Shown one piece after another: positions 1 to 6,905 of a stretch of 28,820 bases of DNA. The notes under the pieces were generated by a model. The model did not search any database. It was not told where the DNA came from and was given only the letters and a program-made list of their open reading frames with translations. Made by a program: the position numbers and the translations under genes. Source of the DNA: Intestinicryptomonas porci (GTDB lineage: Bacteria > Verrucomicrobiota > Verrucomicrobiia > Opitutales > Intestinicryptomonadaceae); the NCBI RefSeq assembly GCF_033971905.1, contig NZ_JALBUT010000011.1, positions 1 through 28,820 on the forward strand. The letters run 5' to 3'. Numbering within the stretch: the first letter of the stretch is position 1; each line of letters opens with the position of its first letter.

Positions 1-2371
1 CTCCGACTGTTATGTCGCCAACCTTGCCTGCGGATTCTATGCCCGCTACCGTCGCGTTTTCTGCATTGATGTTGCCCAAGTCGCCCGCTGTTATCTTGCC
101 TGCGCTTGTTTCAACATTCAAGTTGCCTGCACCGGAAATATCAATATCGGCACCCTTGCCTATTGTTAATGTTGCATTTTCCTTTATATCGGAAATTGTT
201 GTTTTCCCTGTAATTTCAGCAATATTGGAATTTCCTTGAAGTGCGCCATCAACATTGAGTGTGCCGTCGAGTTTATCGCCTTCCGCGACAGTTATTGACC
301 CCGCATCCTTTATTACAACATTGCCTACTCCCGAAAGTTTCGCATCTCCACTAACTACTGCGGCATTAAAATCGTTGCCATTTAAAGAAATATCAGCAGA
401 ACCCAATTTACCCGCAGTTGTATCAATTTTGCCCGAAACGTTGGAAGCAGTGAGCTTGCCGTTAAGATCGCCGGAAGTTGTAACTTTACCGCTTACAGAA
501 TCTACTATTACGTCTCCTTCACCTTCTACACTTTTTACATCAACATTGCCTGTTATGTTGGTAGCTGTCAAGTTTGCGGAATTAAGACCAACTGTTACAT
601 TACCTGTAGAATTTGTAACTGTAACACCACTTGCAGATGCCTTTTTAATAACAAGATCACCTGCAAGAGAGTCAACGTCAACAGATGTTTTTGTGCTATC
701 TACAGTAATATTTGCCTGTGTGCCATTTTTTACTTCAAGAACATCAACACGGGAAAGCGTTACATTACCATTATTAGCAAGTGAAGAAATTTCACCATTA
801 ACATCACCTTGATATTCAATTTTCTGAGCATCAATTTTTGTTGTACCACCTAATGTTTGAAGATCAACATTTGTTGCAGAATTTGCCTTTACATATACAT
901 TTGTTGTACCCTCTTCAACTTTTGCAGTAAGAGATGTTGTATCGCCTGCATCTAAGATACCACCTGAAGCCATTGTAGCTTCAACGCTATCAGATGTTGC
1001 AACTTTTGCACTTGCATTAACTTGACCAATCTTAACTGCCCCTGCATCTACAATATCAATATCGCCAGCTACATTGCCAAGAGTTACATTATCAACATCA
1101 CCAAGAGTAACTTTACCTTGTGCCTCTTCAACTGAAACGTTAGCACCTACGTTAACTGCTACATCGCCGGTTGCTGTTGTAATTGTTGTATCACCTGTGA
1201 TTGTATCAACATTTATATTACCAACAGTTCCAACAGTAAGCGAGCCATCAAGACTATCACCACTTGCAACTGTTACAGAACCTGCATTTCCGATTTCGAC
1301 ATTGCCCTTGCCGTTAAATTTGGCGTCTCCCTTAACTTCGTTCGCCTTAAATTCCGTATCCTGCAATTGAACATCGGCTGCGCCAAGAGAATTAACATCA
1401 ATATTCTCGGCATATTCCGTAACGGTGAGCTTGCCGCCCAAAGAGTTATCATCGGTGAGTTCAATTTTATTCGCCTTGCCAACGGTCAGATTGCCTTCAC
1501 CCGCAACAGAAACCGTACCGGAAGCTTCATCAACTTTTACGGTTTTATCGGCAGCAATATTGCCAACTTTTACATCAGTGCCGCTTACAATAGTTACGTC
1601 ACCCATGGCATTATCAATTGAAATGTCTGCATTCGCAGCACCAATTGTAACATCACCCATGGCATCTTTGATTGAAATGCCTGCATTCGCAGCACCAATT
1701 GTAACATCACCCGCAGATTCCGCTTTCAATGCAGTTACAGAACCGTCATTAGCCGTTGCCGACAAAGTTTCAACCGAAATAGTGCCTGCATTTTTAACAT
1801 CAATTGCGACGGCATTTCCTTGTATTGTGGATTCTGCCGAAATCTTTTTTGCCGAAATATCAACAGAAGCTTCGCCCTTAGATTCTATTGCAACAGCATC
1901 ATTGGCGGCCTTTACGACAACAGTTCCGTCCCCATTCAAACTTGCAGATGTTGCCTCTTCTGAAAAAATAATGGCAGAAGAGCTTTGATTATTAACAGGT
2001 GCGCCTAAATCGTCTTTTGTGACATCAACGTTTAACTCTGCGCCGCTTGCTATAGATACACTTTGGGCTTCTCCGTCAAGAACGATACCGTCCAACTTGG
2101 TTTCCTTCATGACAGTCGTGTCATAAACATATTTCGCAGAACCGGACGCGATTTCAACATTTGACACATGTTCGATTTCTTCTTTGTTATTTAAATATTC
2201 TCCCTTTGCAAGCGGAGTAAGACGGTTTTCAGTCCCCGCGCCAGTATTTTCAATGATGGTTTTTTCAGAATCTTTATACTGCCAACCATCGTCTTTTGCA
2301 TATATTCCGGCAGCCGCGCAAAACAATGCGGCGATTGCCATAGGCTTATAAGTTTTATTTTGTTTTTTCAT
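1..2371 (-). CDS. Giant repetitive secreted surface protein, 3' end off the window
   Basis: The minus-strand frame is open from an ATG at 2371 through the left edge (at least 790 codons, no stop). The N terminus is a signal peptide (MKKQNKTYKPMAIAALFC..., likely cut after GIYA near residue 25). The rest is low-complexity beta-strand sequence rich in G-D/N-[VI]-T-[VI] and Ala/Lys/Asp turns (GDVTIGAANA, GNVEIGNAGSVTVASGD). It has almost no Cys or aromatic residues, as in beta-helix adhesins or autotransporter passengers. It contains an 18-residue tandem repeat and a ~70-residue repeat spaced about 325 residues apart. The C terminus is not visible, so a PEP-CTERM anchor, an autotransporter barrel or another anchor cannot be told apart. 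No ribosome-binding site is obvious before the ATG. Function unknown; a surface-exposed structural or adhesive role is inferred. Confidence 0.85.
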   Translation of the reverse strand, partial: MKKQNKTYKPMAIAALFCAAAGIYAKDDGWQYKDSEKTIIENTGAGTENRLTPLAKGEYLNNKEEIEHVSNVEIASGSAKYVYDTTVMKETKLDGIVLDGEAQSVSIASGAELNVDVTKDDLGAPVNNQSSSAIIFSEEATSASLNGDGTVVVKAANDAVAIESKGEASVDISAKKISAESTIQGNAVAIDVKNAGTISVETLSATANDGSVTALKAESAGDVTIGAANAGISIKDAMGDVTIGAANADISIDNAMGDVTIVSGTDVKVGNIAADKTVKVDEASGTVSVAGEGNLTVGKANKIELTDDNSLGGKLTVTEYAENIDVNSLGAADVQLQDTEFKANEVKGDAKFNGKGNVEIGNAGSVTVASGDSLDGSLTVGTVGNINVDTITGDTTITTATGDVAVNVGANVSVEEAQGKVTLGDVDNVTLGNVAGDIDIVDAGAVKIGQVNASAKVATSDSVEATMASGGILDAGDTTSLTAKVEEGTTNVYVKANSATNVDLQTLGGTTKIDAQKIEYQGDVNGEISSLANNGNVTLSRVDVLEVKNGTQANITVDSTKTSVDVDSLAGDLVIKKASASGVTVTNSTGNVTVGLNSANLTATNITGNVDVKSVEGEGDVIVDSVSGKVTTSGDLNGKLTASNVSGKIDTTAGKLGSADISLNGNDFNAAVVSGDAKLSGVGNVVIKDAGSITVAEGDKLDGTLNVDGALQGNSNIAEITGKTTISDIKENATLTIGKGADIDISGAGNLNVETSAGKITAGDLGNINAENATVAGIESAGKVGDITVG
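251..460 (-). repeat. Long internal repeat of the giant surface gene, copy B
   Basis: This encodes a ~70-residue module (GKLT..., then SADISL, GDAKLSG, GNVVIKDAGSITVAEGD, LDGTLNV). It matches the module at 1232-1435, GNVEIGNAGSVTVASGD, with many substitutions and a two-codon length difference. The offset is about 975-981 bp. Confidence 0.75.
1232..1435 (-). repeat. Long internal repeat of the giant surface gene, copy A
   Basis: This is the partner of the repeat at 251-460. It encodes GKLTV, GAADVQL, GDAKFNG, GNVEIGNAGSVTVASGD and LDGSLTV in the same order. It suggests the protein grew by duplication of a unit of about 325 residues. Confidence 0.75.
1599..1706 (-). repeat. Tandem 54-bp repeat inside the giant surface gene
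   Basis: Two head-to-tail 54-bp units (1599-1652 and 1653-1706) differ at only a few bases. They encode two 18-residue units of the type GDVTIGAANA-x-ISI-x-x-AM. A third partial unit continues on both sides. The unit length equals 18 codons, so copy-number changes keep the frame. Confidence 0.9.
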
Positions 2372-2412
2372 AATATTTTAATGATTTTAAATTATTTTTT
2401 GCCAATGATGGT

Positions 2413-2427
2413 AGTATTTAAAATACT
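2413..2427. promoter_or_regulatory. Palindrome in the leader of the giant surface gene
   Basis: Perfect inverted repeat AGTATTT-A-AAATACT, 42 bp upstream of the ATG at 2371. Its 13-bp core GTATTT-A-AAATAC recurs at 2589-2601 with T in the centre. It is either an operator shared by the two divergent genes or a recombination site. Binding by any protein is inference. Confidence 0.55.
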
Positions 2428-2491
2428 GTATGGATTTCATTTTCATAATTATATAATAATAATATATTTACATAAAAAATAAATTATTAAA

Positions 2492-2508
2492 TATGGGAAT
2501 ACCCCATA
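2492..2508. promoter_or_regulatory. Central palindrome in the divergent intergenic region
   Basis: TATGGG-AATAC-CCCATA is an inverted repeat with 6-bp arms and a 5-bp centre. It lies close to the midpoint between the two GTATTT-W-AAATAC palindromes. The surrounding 2372-2604 is very AT-rich and has no other ORF. Confidence 0.4.
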
Positions 2509-2588
2509 AAATCTTTTTCAGATTATTTCCTTTAAGCCGTTCAAATGAAATAAAATGCAAAAAAATCTGGAAAATAGAATTGACATCG

Positions 2589-2601
2589 GTATTTTAAATA
2601 C
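2589..2601. promoter_or_regulatory. Palindrome abutting the recombinase start codon
   Basis: GTATTT-T-AAATAC ends three bases before the ATG at 2605 and is the second copy of the palindrome at 2413-2427. A perfect TTGACA lies at 2580-2585, just upstream. A protein bound here would block transcription or translation start of the recombinase, which suggests autoregulation (inference). Confidence 0.5.
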
Positions 2602-2604
2602 ACA

Positions 2605-3642
2605 ATGCAAAATGAAATATTATTATCAAAAAAGTTACTTGAAGGTACAGGTATAACTATTATTGACGCAAGCAGGTTGATAAGGAATATACTGGATAGC
2701 AAAGAAGCCATGCCAGATTTTATTTCCGACACCTTGTATTGTCAAAAAGTTATAAATTTAGGCATAAAATCATACAAAGATTATACAAGAAGCCAAAAAC
2801 TGTTCGAAGCATTTAACATTTATCTTAAAACAAAATCATCGCTTAACAAAGATACTCTTAAAGACATAAAATACATAGCATCAAGGCTTTTCAGAATATG
2901 CCCTGAAATGAAAAACGCAACGTTTACAAACTTGACATCCATGAAATGCCAAAAATGGATAGAATCTTGTTTTTCCACTCCATCGCAATTTAACAAGGCA
3001 AGAACTTTTCTCTCGGGATTTTTTTCTTTTGCACAAAAAAACAAATGGCTAAAAGAAAATTTCATATCGGAAATAAAAGCAAAAAAGATAAAGGAGAAAA
3101 AAATAATTCCACTTAAAATAGAAGAAATAGTAAATCTTTTGGAAATCGTAAAAACAAATAAATTCAAAGAAAGCGCACCTGCGCTCGGAATCATGCTTTG
3201 GGCAGGCATTCGCCCAAAAGAAGTATCGCGCTTAAAATGGGAAGACATCGACATGGAAGAAAACGTAATAACAATAACTTCAAATACGAGCAAAACGGGA
3301 GGCGTACGCCATGTCGAAATTTTGGATGTCCTAAAAAAATGGCTGTTAAAATACCAAAACGGCAAAACAGGAAAAATATGCCCTCCCGACTGGATTCGCA
3401 AATGGAAATCGATACGGGATTCTGCAGGATTTAAAGGCATATGGACAAACGATGTTTTGCGCCATACATTTGCAAGCTACCACTTAAAATACTTTAAAAA
3501 CCTTATCAGGTTGCAAAGCGAAATGGGGCATCGAGATTTAAATCTGCTTCGCTCGCGATATGTCAATATGAGCGGAATAACAAAAAACGACGCAGAAACT
3601 TTTATGACTCTACATAAAACAAACTTTAATCTTCCCAAATAA
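2605..3642 (+). CDS. Tyrosine recombinase / phage-type integrase
   Basis: A 345-residue protein with an N-terminal SAM-like DNA-binding region (about 60-160) and a C-terminal catalytic domain (about 165-335). Catalytic Arg203 lies in GIRPKEVSRLKWEDI, Lys230 in SKTGG, Arg286 in DVLRHTFASYH, His309 in MGHRD, and nucleophile Tyr319 in RSRYVN. The residue three before Arg286, normally His, is Asp283. The N terminus (LLEGTGITIIDASRLI) resembles the conserved start of integrases common in Verrucomicrobiota and Lentisphaerota, which supports the ATG at 2605. No Shine-Dalgarno sequence is visible. It stands alone, divergent from the giant surface gene, with no excisionase or phage genes nearby. It could be a remnant of an integrated element or a local DNA-rearrangement enzyme. 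Confidence 0.9.
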   Translation: MQNEILLSKKLLEGTGITIIDASRLIRNILDSKEAMPDFISDTLYCQKVINLGIKSYKDYTRSQKLFEAFNIYLKTKSSLNKDTLKDIKYIASRLFRICPEMKNATFTNLTSMKCQKWIESCFSTPSQFNKARTFLSGFFSFAQKNKWLKENFISEIKAKKIKEKKIIPLKIEEIVNLLEIVKTNKFKESAPALGIMLWAGIRPKEVSRLKWEDIDMEENVITITSNTSKTGGVRHVEILDVLKKWLLKYQNGKTGKICPPDWIRKWKSIRDSAGFKGIWTNDVLRHTFASYHLKYFKNLIRLQSEMGHRDLNLLRSRYVNMSGITKNDAETFMTLHKTNFNLPK

Positions 3643-3735
3643 ATTAGAAATAACATTTCAGGTTATTGAAAACCGATTAAAGCATATATAAAATTTGTAT
3701 TGAAAATTAAGCTATTCAAAAAAAATAAAAAAAGA

Positions 3736-3762
3736 GTGCCTGTAAAAAACTTTTACAAGCAC
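3736..3762. terminator. Bidirectional intrinsic terminator
   Basis: A 12-bp stem with one mismatch (3736-3747 with 3751-3762, loop AAC). It is preceded by an A-run and followed by CTTTTGTTTTTATTTG, so it can stop transcription from both sides. It sits between the recombinase (plus) and the HEAT-repeat gene (minus). Confidence 0.8.
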
Positions 3763-3823
3763 CTTTTGTTTTTATTTGTCTGAAATAAGACGCAAATACG
3801 CCTTAAATTTTACGAGTTAAGCC

Positions 3824-5323
3824 TTATTTTCTCGGAAGTTTGCCCTTGTATTTAACAAGGTCCTTCATTCTGTCCCAAGGAAGGTTTACGCCCTTTGCCG
3901 TAGCCTTTTCCTGCAATTTGTCGAGAGCTTCGGTAGTGGGAGCCACATCGGTGTCGTAAATCGCCAATGAGAAATGGTTCATCATCTGGAAAACTTCCCT
4001 GTTCAGCCAGTTGTCGTTGATTTCGATAGCGGTTTCAATGAATTTCAAGAAGTCTTTCATTGTTCCCAATTCTCTGAAAGCCCCGCAAGCGTCGCCGCGT
4101 TCCTTGTTTTCCTTGATTGCCTTTACGATGTTCGGCAATGCTTCGGTAAGCCCGCGTGCGCCCGCCAAGCGGATGCAAGAACGGTCGAAGTTTTTAACGC
4201 CTTCAAGAATTGCATTGTCCAAAGCCTTGGAGGGCTTCATTGACCTTACTGAATATTCGACCAAGTTGCGGATATGCCCGTTGCCCCAAACAGCCTTGTG
4301 CAAATCTATTGCCGCAAAACCCGACTGCTCGTCGCCAATGCATGAGAGAGCCCACGCGCCGCCAAGGCGCACATTGTCGGAATCGGTTTCTTTGAGGGCG
4401 TTTATGATGAAATCACGGGCGGCGGGGGTGCCTGTATCGCCCAAAGCGGTCAATACCCAAGCCTTTACAACGTCATCCCTCTTTGCGTAAGAAGCCTTCA
4501 AAGTTTCCATCATGGAAGGATCTTCAACTGCGAACTGGATTGCGTAAATCATGTCGCGGCTGTTGTCGGATTCAAGAGCCCTGCGAATTGCCCCCTTGTC
4601 TTTTGCGGTGATTTTCTGCTTCTGCTCTTCAAAGCTGTCTTTGGAATACCAACCCTTGGCGGCAATCAAAGACGCGCCGTGGTTAAGGCTTGAAGACTTT
4701 TCTTCCTGGAAAGCTTTGATTTTTGTGGGAGCCGCCTTCTTGTCGTAGGCGCGGGTAGCCTGTGCGTTTACAAGACCGCTTGCCAAAACTTTGTCTTTGC
4801 TCTTTGCATTTACCAAAATTGTGGAAACCGACTTTTCGGGATTTTGTTGGAGCGCCATTCTTGCGGCGTCTGCAATATCCTTATCTTTGTCGCCAAGAGT
4901 TCCCTTCAAGAGGTCAATAGACTTTTCAGAAGGGCAGTTTTGCATAAGCCCCAACAAGAAAATCTTTTGTTCCTTTGATTTCAAATCCTTGCCCTTGATG
5001 TTTTTGTAGGCGGAAACGCAGGCGGAAACAAATTCATTGCGCTTTGACTTGTCCATTTTCGGATTGCCGTAATAAAACGACGCCTCCGTGGCAACCCAAG
5101 TTTTGATGAAAGCGTTTTCCTGCTGTTCAAAGTTTTTGTTTCTGTCCAAATTCGGGTCTTGAACGCCCGTGCTTACAGCTTCCAAAGACGCCTTTATGAC
5201 GTCGGCGGGAGTGTTTGCTTCGACAACTGCGGTTGCGTCAGCCACGATTTTCGGCATATTGTCCCAAGCAAAAACGGAGAGAGCCGAAAAAGCGATGAGA
5301 GAAGCGATTGATAATTTTTTCAT
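3824..5323 (-). CDS. Secreted HEAT-repeat protein
   Basis: A 499-residue protein with a signal peptide (MKKLSIASLIAFSALSVFA, cleavage near residue 19). The mature part is a run of alpha-helical HEAT-like repeats, visible as AWVLTALGDTGTPAARDFI, VRLGGAWALSCIGDE, CIRLAGARGLTEALP and DAARMALQQNPE. HEAT arrays usually act as protein-binding scaffolds; no catalytic motif is seen. It lies 30 bp downstream of the exported oxidoreductase on the same strand, so the two are probably one transcript. An AAAGG about 13 bases before the ATG may be the ribosome-binding site. The partner and exact role are unknown; co-function with the oxidoreductase is inferred from position only. Confidence 0.85.
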   Translation of the reverse strand: MKKLSIASLIAFSALSVFAWDNMPKIVADATAVVEANTPADVIKASLEAVSTGVQDPNLDRNKNFEQQENAFIKTWVATEASFYYGNPKMDKSKRNEFVSACVSAYKNIKGKDLKSKEQKIFLLGLMQNCPSEKSIDLLKGTLGDKDKDIADAARMALQQNPEKSVSTILVNAKSKDKVLASGLVNAQATRAYDKKAAPTKIKAFQEEKSSSLNHGASLIAAKGWYSKDSFEEQKQKITAKDKGAIRRALESDNSRDMIYAIQFAVEDPSMMETLKASYAKRDDVVKAWVLTALGDTGTPAARDFIINALKETDSDNVRLGGAWALSCIGDEQSGFAAIDLHKAVWGNGHIRNLVEYSVRSMKPSKALDNAILEGVKNFDRSCIRLAGARGLTEALPNIVKAIKENKERGDACGAFRELGTMKDFLKFIETAIEINDNWLNREVFQMMNHFSLAIYDTDVAPTTEALDKLQEKATAKGVNLPWDRMKDLVKYKGKLPRK

Positions 5324-5353
5324 TCTAAAAAAACCTTTCTAATTCGTTTCCAA

Positions 5354-6691
5354 TTATGCGCCCAAGAAGTATGGAGCGCGGCGCGGACGGTCGAGCATTG
5401 ACGCCGCCTGGTCGTCGCCGATTACCTGTTCTTTCTTCGGATCCCAATTTACCGTGCGGTTCAAGCGCAAAGCGATTGACGACAAATGGCAGATAGACGC
5501 GGTTCTGTGGCCGATTTCCGCATTGCAAATGGTGTCGCGACCTGTTATGATTGCGTCAATCCAGTCTTGGCGATGCCCCATGCTCGGATGGAGCTGTGTA
5601 GAGCCGGGCTTCAATGCCTGCCTGCCCAATGCGGCATCGGGAACAACTTTGCATACGTTGCCGCGGTTTGTCAAAACTTCGCCGCTTTCGCCAACGAAAC
5701 GGATGGCTTCGCCGCGCGTGCCGCCGCCCCATTTGCCTTTGCCCATGTCGCCGGGAGGATTGATGTAAACTGTAGTGCCGTCAGCATACTGGTAGAAGCG
5801 GCAGGGAACGCCGTCCGTGCCTGCGGGGCAGAACTTTACGGGGCCGGAATGGTCCATACCCTTTGCCCACTGCACAATGTCGAAGTGGTGTGCGCCCCAG
5901 TCGCCTTCTTTGCGTGCGCCGTATTCCCAGAATCTGCGCCAACCGCCACCGTAGTCGCCCTTGATACGTTCGGTATGGAACGGACGCCAAGGCGTCGGCC
6001 CGAGCCACAAATCATAATTTTCCTTTGGCATCCATTCGGGGAACGGCATTTCCGGAAGTTCCAGCGGAGGCGGGAAGTTGCCGATTGAAATATAAACTTC
6101 CTTAAGCTTGCCGATTACGCCGTTGCGAACCAATTCCGCCGCCTTGCGGAAGCAGTATTCGCTACGCTGCTGCGAGCCTGTCTGGAAACGTATATTTGCC
6201 TTTTTCGCCGCGTCCGACAAAATTCTGCCTTCGCGGACAGTCAAAGTAAGCGGCTTTTCGCAATAAACGTGCTTGCCGCGCAAAATTGCGTAAAGGGAGA
6301 TTGCAACGTGCCAGTGGTCGGGAGTTACGATGAACGCCGCGTCAATGTCGTCCCTGTCAAGAGCTTCCTGATAGTGAATGGTCTTTTGCAGAGAATTGCC
6401 GATGCCACGATCTTTGTTTATTCTTTCAACTTCGCCGTATACTCTGTCGAGAACGTCAAGTTTTACGTCGCAAACCGACAAAATCTGAGTCCTTGGATTT
6501 CTTGCCATGTCGCCGCGGTGGCCACCCGACTGCATGCCGTGGCCGATGAACGCGACGTTAATTCTGTTGCTCGGCGCAACAGTCCCAGCCTTGCCAAGTG
6601 CGCTCGAAGGGATGAGCGTCGGCAGGAACACTCCCGCCGCCGCGGCCCCCGCCGCTTTGGATATGAAGTTTCTTCTTGATATGTTTTTCAT
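5354..6691 (-). CDS. Tat-exported Gfo/Idh/MocA family oxidoreductase
   Basis: A 445-residue protein with a twin-arginine signal (SRRNFISKAAGAAAAGVF, residues 5-22), so it folds in the cytoplasm and is exported with its cofactor bound. A Rossmann domain follows (NVAFIGHGMQSGGHRG from about residue 45), then the family motif CEKPLT with Glu145-Lys146-Pro147. The C-terminal half is the alpha/beta substrate domain (GDWGAHHFDIVQWAKG). The family uses NAD(P)(H) to oxidise or reduce sugars, inositols and related polyols. The substrate here cannot be read from the sequence. It is the first gene of a likely two-gene unit with the HEAT protein. GGGG lies about 9 bases before the ATG. Confidence 0.9.
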   Translation of the reverse strand: MKNISRRNFISKAAGAAAAGVFLPTLIPSSALGKAGTVAPSNRINVAFIGHGMQSGGHRGDMARNPRTQILSVCDVKLDVLDRVYGEVERINKDRGIGNSLQKTIHYQEALDRDDIDAAFIVTPDHWHVAISLYAILRGKHVYCEKPLTLTVREGRILSDAAKKANIRFQTGSQQRSEYCFRKAAELVRNGVIGKLKEVYISIGNFPPPLELPEMPFPEWMPKENYDLWLGPTPWRPFHTERIKGDYGGGWRRFWEYGARKEGDWGAHHFDIVQWAKGMDHSGPVKFCPAGTDGVPCRFYQYADGTTVYINPPGDMGKGKWGGGTRGEAIRFVGESGEVLTNRGNVCKVVPDAALGRQALKPGSTQLHPSMGHRQDWIDAIITGRDTICNAEIGHRTASICHLSSIALRLNRTVNWDPKKEQVIGDDQAASMLDRPRRAPYFLGA

Positions 6692-6781
6692 AAGTTATTT
6701 CCCCATTCTTTTTTGTTTAGATGCAAACCGCATTCGCGGGCGCATATAAAAAAATAGTTTAATAGTTAGTTAAATTCAAAG

Positions 6782-6808
6782 TAAATATTACGCATATAAC
6801 TTTGTCAA
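6782..6808 (-). promoter_or_regulatory. Possible promoter of the oxidoreductase / HEAT unit
   Basis: On the minus strand TTGACA (6803-6808) is followed 15 bp later by TATTTA (6782-6787). The spacing is shorter than usual. It overlaps the uvrB -35 element on the other strand, giving back-to-back promoters. Confidence 0.4.
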
Positions 6809-6829
6809 CAGATTTTTGCGACATATAAT
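6802..6829 (+). promoter_or_regulatory. Probable uvrB promoter
   Basis: TTGTCA (6802-6807), a 16-bp spacer and a perfect TATAAT (6824-6829), about 75 bp before the uvrB ATG. No LexA-type operator was recognised. Confidence 0.6.
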
Positions 6830-6905
6830 AGTACGGCAAAGTTATCAAAAAAAAGAGTTGAAAAACGGCGATAATATCTAATTTTTTTATCGGCATTGAG
6901 AAAAA

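Noticed and set aside
12..1988. Several plus-strand frames of 75-187 codons
   Set aside because: They are antisense shadows of the open minus-strand frame 1-2371, which has a signal peptide, coherent repeats and no stops. Their Thr/Ser/Pro-rich composition is its complement.
2605..3642. Prophage or integrative element around the recombinase
   Set aside because: No phage, conjugation or excisionase genes, no tRNA target and no direct repeat was found in the window.
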